A stretch of DNA of 8,330 nt from Anaerolineales bacterium. Lineage in GTDB: Bacteria > Chloroflexota > Anaerolineae > Anaerolineales > UBA4823. A model generated the notes under the pieces. That model searched no databases. It was not told where the DNA came from and saw nothing but the letters and a program-made list of their open reading frames with translations. Location of the stretch: the NCBI GenBank assembly GCA_026415275.1, contig JAOAHK010000087.1, forward strand, positions 1 through 8,330. The letters are read 5' to 3'. This document shows, piece after piece, positions 6,794 to 8,330 of the stretch; the stretch's first letter is position 1, and every line of letters starts with the position of its first letter. A program made the position numbers and the translations under genes.

Positions 6794-7558
6794 TTGCCAA
6801 ATTGGGCTGGCATTCATTACATGGTCTCGCAACAGAAGGCAACAACTTCGCCCCCTCTGCTCTTGATTCATGGTGCAGGTGGCATGAGCCTTTCCTGGCC
6901 CCCACACATCCGCCGCTTGCCGGATACGACCGTGCTTGCGCCAGATTTGCCAGACCATGGCAAATCTGCTCGGCGCCATTATCATTCGCTCGAAGAAGTG
7001 GCTGCGATCCTGCTCGAATGGCTCGATGGGCTTCAACTTGCCCAAGTGGATTGCTGCGGTCATTCAATGGGAGGGGCGATCGGTTTGCTGCTCTCCCTGC
7101 TCGCTCCGCAACGCGTGCGCAAGCTGATTTTGATCGGCAGTGCAGCCCGCCTACCGGTAAACCCGCAGCTTCTGCAACTCTCTTCCCACCCAGAGACTTT
7201 GCCGCAGGCAGTAGAGTTGCTCATCCGTTGGTCCTTTGCTCCCAGCGCCCCGCAAAAACTGAAAGAACTCACGGCGCGCCGCCTGCTCGAAAATCCTGCC
7301 ACCACCCTGTATCGCGATTTATCTGCTTGCAACCGCTTTGATCTCACCGCTGAACTCCAGCAAATTCAAGCGCCCACCCTTCTGCTGACCGGTGAACAAG
7401 ATCGTATGACGCCTGTTGCCGAAGCCCAGCGGCTAGCCGAACATCTCCCCAGGGCGCGTTTGGAAATTCTCCCCAATGCCGGACATCTGGTCGTCTTAGA
7501 ACAGCCGCAGCGTGTGGCACAACGACTTTGGGCATTCTGTCATCAAGAAGAGAATTGA
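6794..7558 (+). CDS. alpha/beta hydrolase fold protein
   Basis: A 254-residue soluble alpha/beta hydrolase. The oxyanion-hole strand and turn are LLLIHGAGG (about residues 22-30). The nucleophile elbow is CGHSMGGA, with Ser91. The acid is probably Asp203 in GEQDRMTP, and the catalytic His is His231 in NAGHLVVLEQP. All three are present, so the enzyme should be active as an esterase, lipase or C-C hydrolase; the substrate cannot be told. There is no signal peptide. The frame is open further upstream inside the kinase gene, but the TTG at 6794 is preferred. It has AAGGAG at ideal spacing and starts the protein just before the conserved core. The ATG at 6821 is a weaker alternative with no ribosome site. 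The gene begins 11 bases after the kinase stop and is probably coexpressed with it. Confidence 0.9.
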   Translation: MPNWAGIHYMVSQQKATTSPPLLLIHGAGGMSLSWPPHIRRLPDTTVLAPDLPDHGKSARRHYHSLEEVAAILLEWLDGLQLAQVDCCGHSMGGAIGLLLSLLAPQRVRKLILIGSAARLPVNPQLLQLSSHPETLPQAVELLIRWSFAPSAPQKLKELTARRLLENPATTLYRDLSACNRFDLTAELQQIQAPTLLLTGEQDRMTPVAEAQRLAEHLPRARLEILPNAGHLVVLEQPQRVAQRLWAFCHQEEN

Positions 7559-7583
7559 CCTCCCCCTTCAGCCACCCGCCTGC

Positions 7584-7596
7584 GATCCATTGGATC
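7584..7596. repeat. 13-base palindrome between hydrolase and DUF302 genes
   Basis: GATCCA-T-TGGATC is a perfect 6-bp inverted repeat with a one-base centre in the 101-base gap. No T-run follows, so it is not a terminator. It could be a small operator, but short palindromes also occur by chance, and nothing else in the gap supports a role. Confidence 0.25.
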
Positions 7597-7659
7597 ACCC
7601 TTTGCACGCTTTCCGCATCTAACTAGGAGACCCATCTTGGTGTGCAGAAAGGAGAAAAG

Positions 7660-8070
7660 ATGACCCAACTAGGTTTTCAATGCACGTTGAACGTTCCCTA
7701 TGCAGAGGCGTTGGAAAGAGTCACCCAAGCCCTAAAAGCTGAGGGATTTGGGGTTTTGACCTCGATCGATGTCCAAAAGACGATGAAAGAAAAGCTCAAC
7801 GTAGATTTTCGTAAATACACCATTCTGGGCGTTTGCAATCCACCTCTGGCTCATCAAGCGCTAACCGCCCGCCCAGAAGTCGGATTGCTCCTCCCCTGTA
7901 ATGTCATTGTCTATGAAGAAGATGACCAAACCGTGGTGAGCATGATCGACCCCCTTGCGATGCTGAATATCATCCAAGATCCGACCTTAGACAGTGTGGC
8001 TCAAGAAGCTGCAGCGCGTCTAAAGCGCGTAGCGGATGGGTTGGCGGGCATTTCCGAAAAGGGTGGGTAG
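7660..8070 (+). CDS. DUF302 family protein
   Basis: The 136-residue protein matches the DUF302 family, small single-domain proteins of unknown biochemical function. Visible family features are the N-terminal VPYAEALERVTQALKAEGFGVLT (about residues 12-34) and the core VDFRKYTILGVCNPPLAHQAL (48-68). The strand pair PEVGLLLPCNVIVYEED (72-88) and the end motif VVSMIDPLAML (92-102) also fit. Cys59 and Cys80 are the only cysteines in the core besides Cys8. There is no signal peptide or membrane segment, so it should be cytosolic. ATG at 7660 is chosen over the upstream GTG at 7642 because AAAGGAG (7648-7654) sits 5 bases before it. It follows the hydrolase by 101 bases, so a promoter of its own is possible, but I could not identify one. 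Confidence 0.88.
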   Translation: MTQLGFQCTLNVPYAEALERVTQALKAEGFGVLTSIDVQKTMKEKLNVDFRKYTILGVCNPPLAHQALTARPEVGLLLPCNVIVYEEDDQTVVSMIDPLAMLNIIQDPTLDSVAQEAAARLKRVADGLAGISEKGG

Positions 8071-8300
8071 CTAGCCGTTGAACTGATGTTTACAAAGCTA
8101 GCGAAGCGCAGAGGGTAACGTTATGGTGACTGCAGCGCTGACTTCTTGTGGAAGGGGCTGGGAAAGATTAAAAAATTTTCGCAAATGAGGCGCATTTTTA
8201 AGCAAAAATCGATTTGCGAAACTGTTAAGCTCACTTAAGGAAAATTAGGAGGGGGTGGACAAAAAACAGCGCATGTAGAGGTCAGATTCGGGCGATTCTC
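8071..8300. other. intergenic region without a convincing gene
   Basis: About 230 bases after the DUF302 stop carry no convincing coding frame. They hold two copies of AGCTAGC near 8069-8102 that could pair as a weak hairpin, the long inverted repeat described separately, a short TTAAG/CTTAA repeat near 8225-8238, and a purine-rich stretch near 8240-8256. No tRNA or rRNA is recognised. Confidence 0.6.
8177..8221. repeat. long inverted repeat with minus-strand T-run (possible terminator)
   Basis: TTTCGCAAAT (8177-8186) and ATTTGCGAAA (8212-8221) are perfect 10-base inverted arms. Inside them ATTTTT (8194-8199) and AAAAAT (8204-8209) pair around an AAGC loop, with two more pairs and small bulges between, giving about 18 bp in all. 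Read on the minus strand the hairpin is followed by A and then six T (8175-8170), as in an intrinsic terminator. No minus-strand gene is visible to its right within the window. It could instead be an operator or part of a small RNA. Confidence 0.6.
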
Positions 8301-8329
8301 TTGTCAAAAGGGAAAGAACGGGGTATAAT
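8301..8329 (+). promoter_or_regulatory. near-consensus sigma-70 promoter at window edge
   Basis: TTGTCA (8301-8306, 5 of 6 matches to TTGACA), a 17-base spacer and a perfect TATAAT (8324-8329). It points out of the window, so the gene it drives is not visible. Confidence 0.75.
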
Positions 8330-8330
8330 G

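Noticed and set aside
6673..7341. 222-codon plus-strand frame overlapping the kinase end and the hydrolase
   Set aside because: It is a shadow of two well-supported genes; no recognisable domain, and its content is Arg/Pro/Ala-rich as expected from a wrong frame.
8068..8102. Two AGCTAGC copies after the DUF302 stop as a terminator
   Set aside because: The stem would be only about 6 bp with a loop of over 20 bases, and no T-run follows.
8123..8188. 21-codon ORF (ATG at 8123, TGA at 8186) with a weak AGAGGG upstream, ending in the inverted repeat
   Set aside because: No residue bias, no clear promoter before it, and the hairpin downstream has no T-run on this strand, so it does not make a second attenuator.
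8255..8278. GTG-started mini-ORF after a GGAGGG-like stretch
   Set aside because: Only seven codons before a stop; most likely chance in a purine-rich segment.

Overview
The window looks like a bacterial chromosome segment of roughly 50% GC with compact housekeeping genes. Gene content and protein style (a Met-tRNA synthetase with HVGN/KISGS signatures, a short sigma-70, a YceD-type zinc-knuckle protein, a CinA with an extra C-terminal domain, a 6-TM GAF NarL-type kinase) suggest Chloroflexota, probably Anaerolineae. That placement is inferred from the look of the proteins, not from a search.

Layout. Positions 1-651 (+) hold the 3' part of a cinA/pncC-type gene. It converges on metG (658-2442, -) with only 6 bases between the stop codons. 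Between metG and the sigma gene (2443-2683) lies a complete-looking regulatory leader on the minus strand. It has a TTGACA-17-TACACT promoter (2664-2636), a 35-codon leader peptide rich in methionine (2626-2519), an antiterminator pairing (2550-2542 with 2495-2487) and an intrinsic terminator (2497-2469) that ends about a dozen bases before the metG Shine-Dalgarno. This fits ribosome-mediated transcription attenuation of methionyl-tRNA synthetase by Met-tRNA supply and is the most interesting thing in the window.

Upstream of that, on the minus strand, are a sigma-70 family factor (2684-3703) and a YceD/DUF177 protein (3750-4271), driven by a consensus TTGACA-17-TATAAT promoter (4329-4301). 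In the other direction a plus-strand group runs through rdgB/HAM1 NTP pyrophosphatase (4383-4994), a membrane-bound GAF histidine kinase (5034-6782), an alpha/beta hydrolase starting at a TTG behind a Shine-Dalgarno that overlaps the kinase stop (6794-7558), and a DUF302 protein (7660-8070). The last 260 bases hold no convincing gene, but contain a long inverted repeat (8177-8221) followed by a T-run on the minus strand, and a near-consensus plus-strand promoter at the very edge (8301-8329).

How the genes relate. The minus-strand block is about gene expression and translation: sigma factor, an rRNA/ribosome-associated YceD protein, and Met-tRNA charging under feedback control. cinA (NMN salvage) and rdgB (removal of dITP/XTP) are nucleotide housekeeping. 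The kinase has no response regulator in the window, so its output is unknown.
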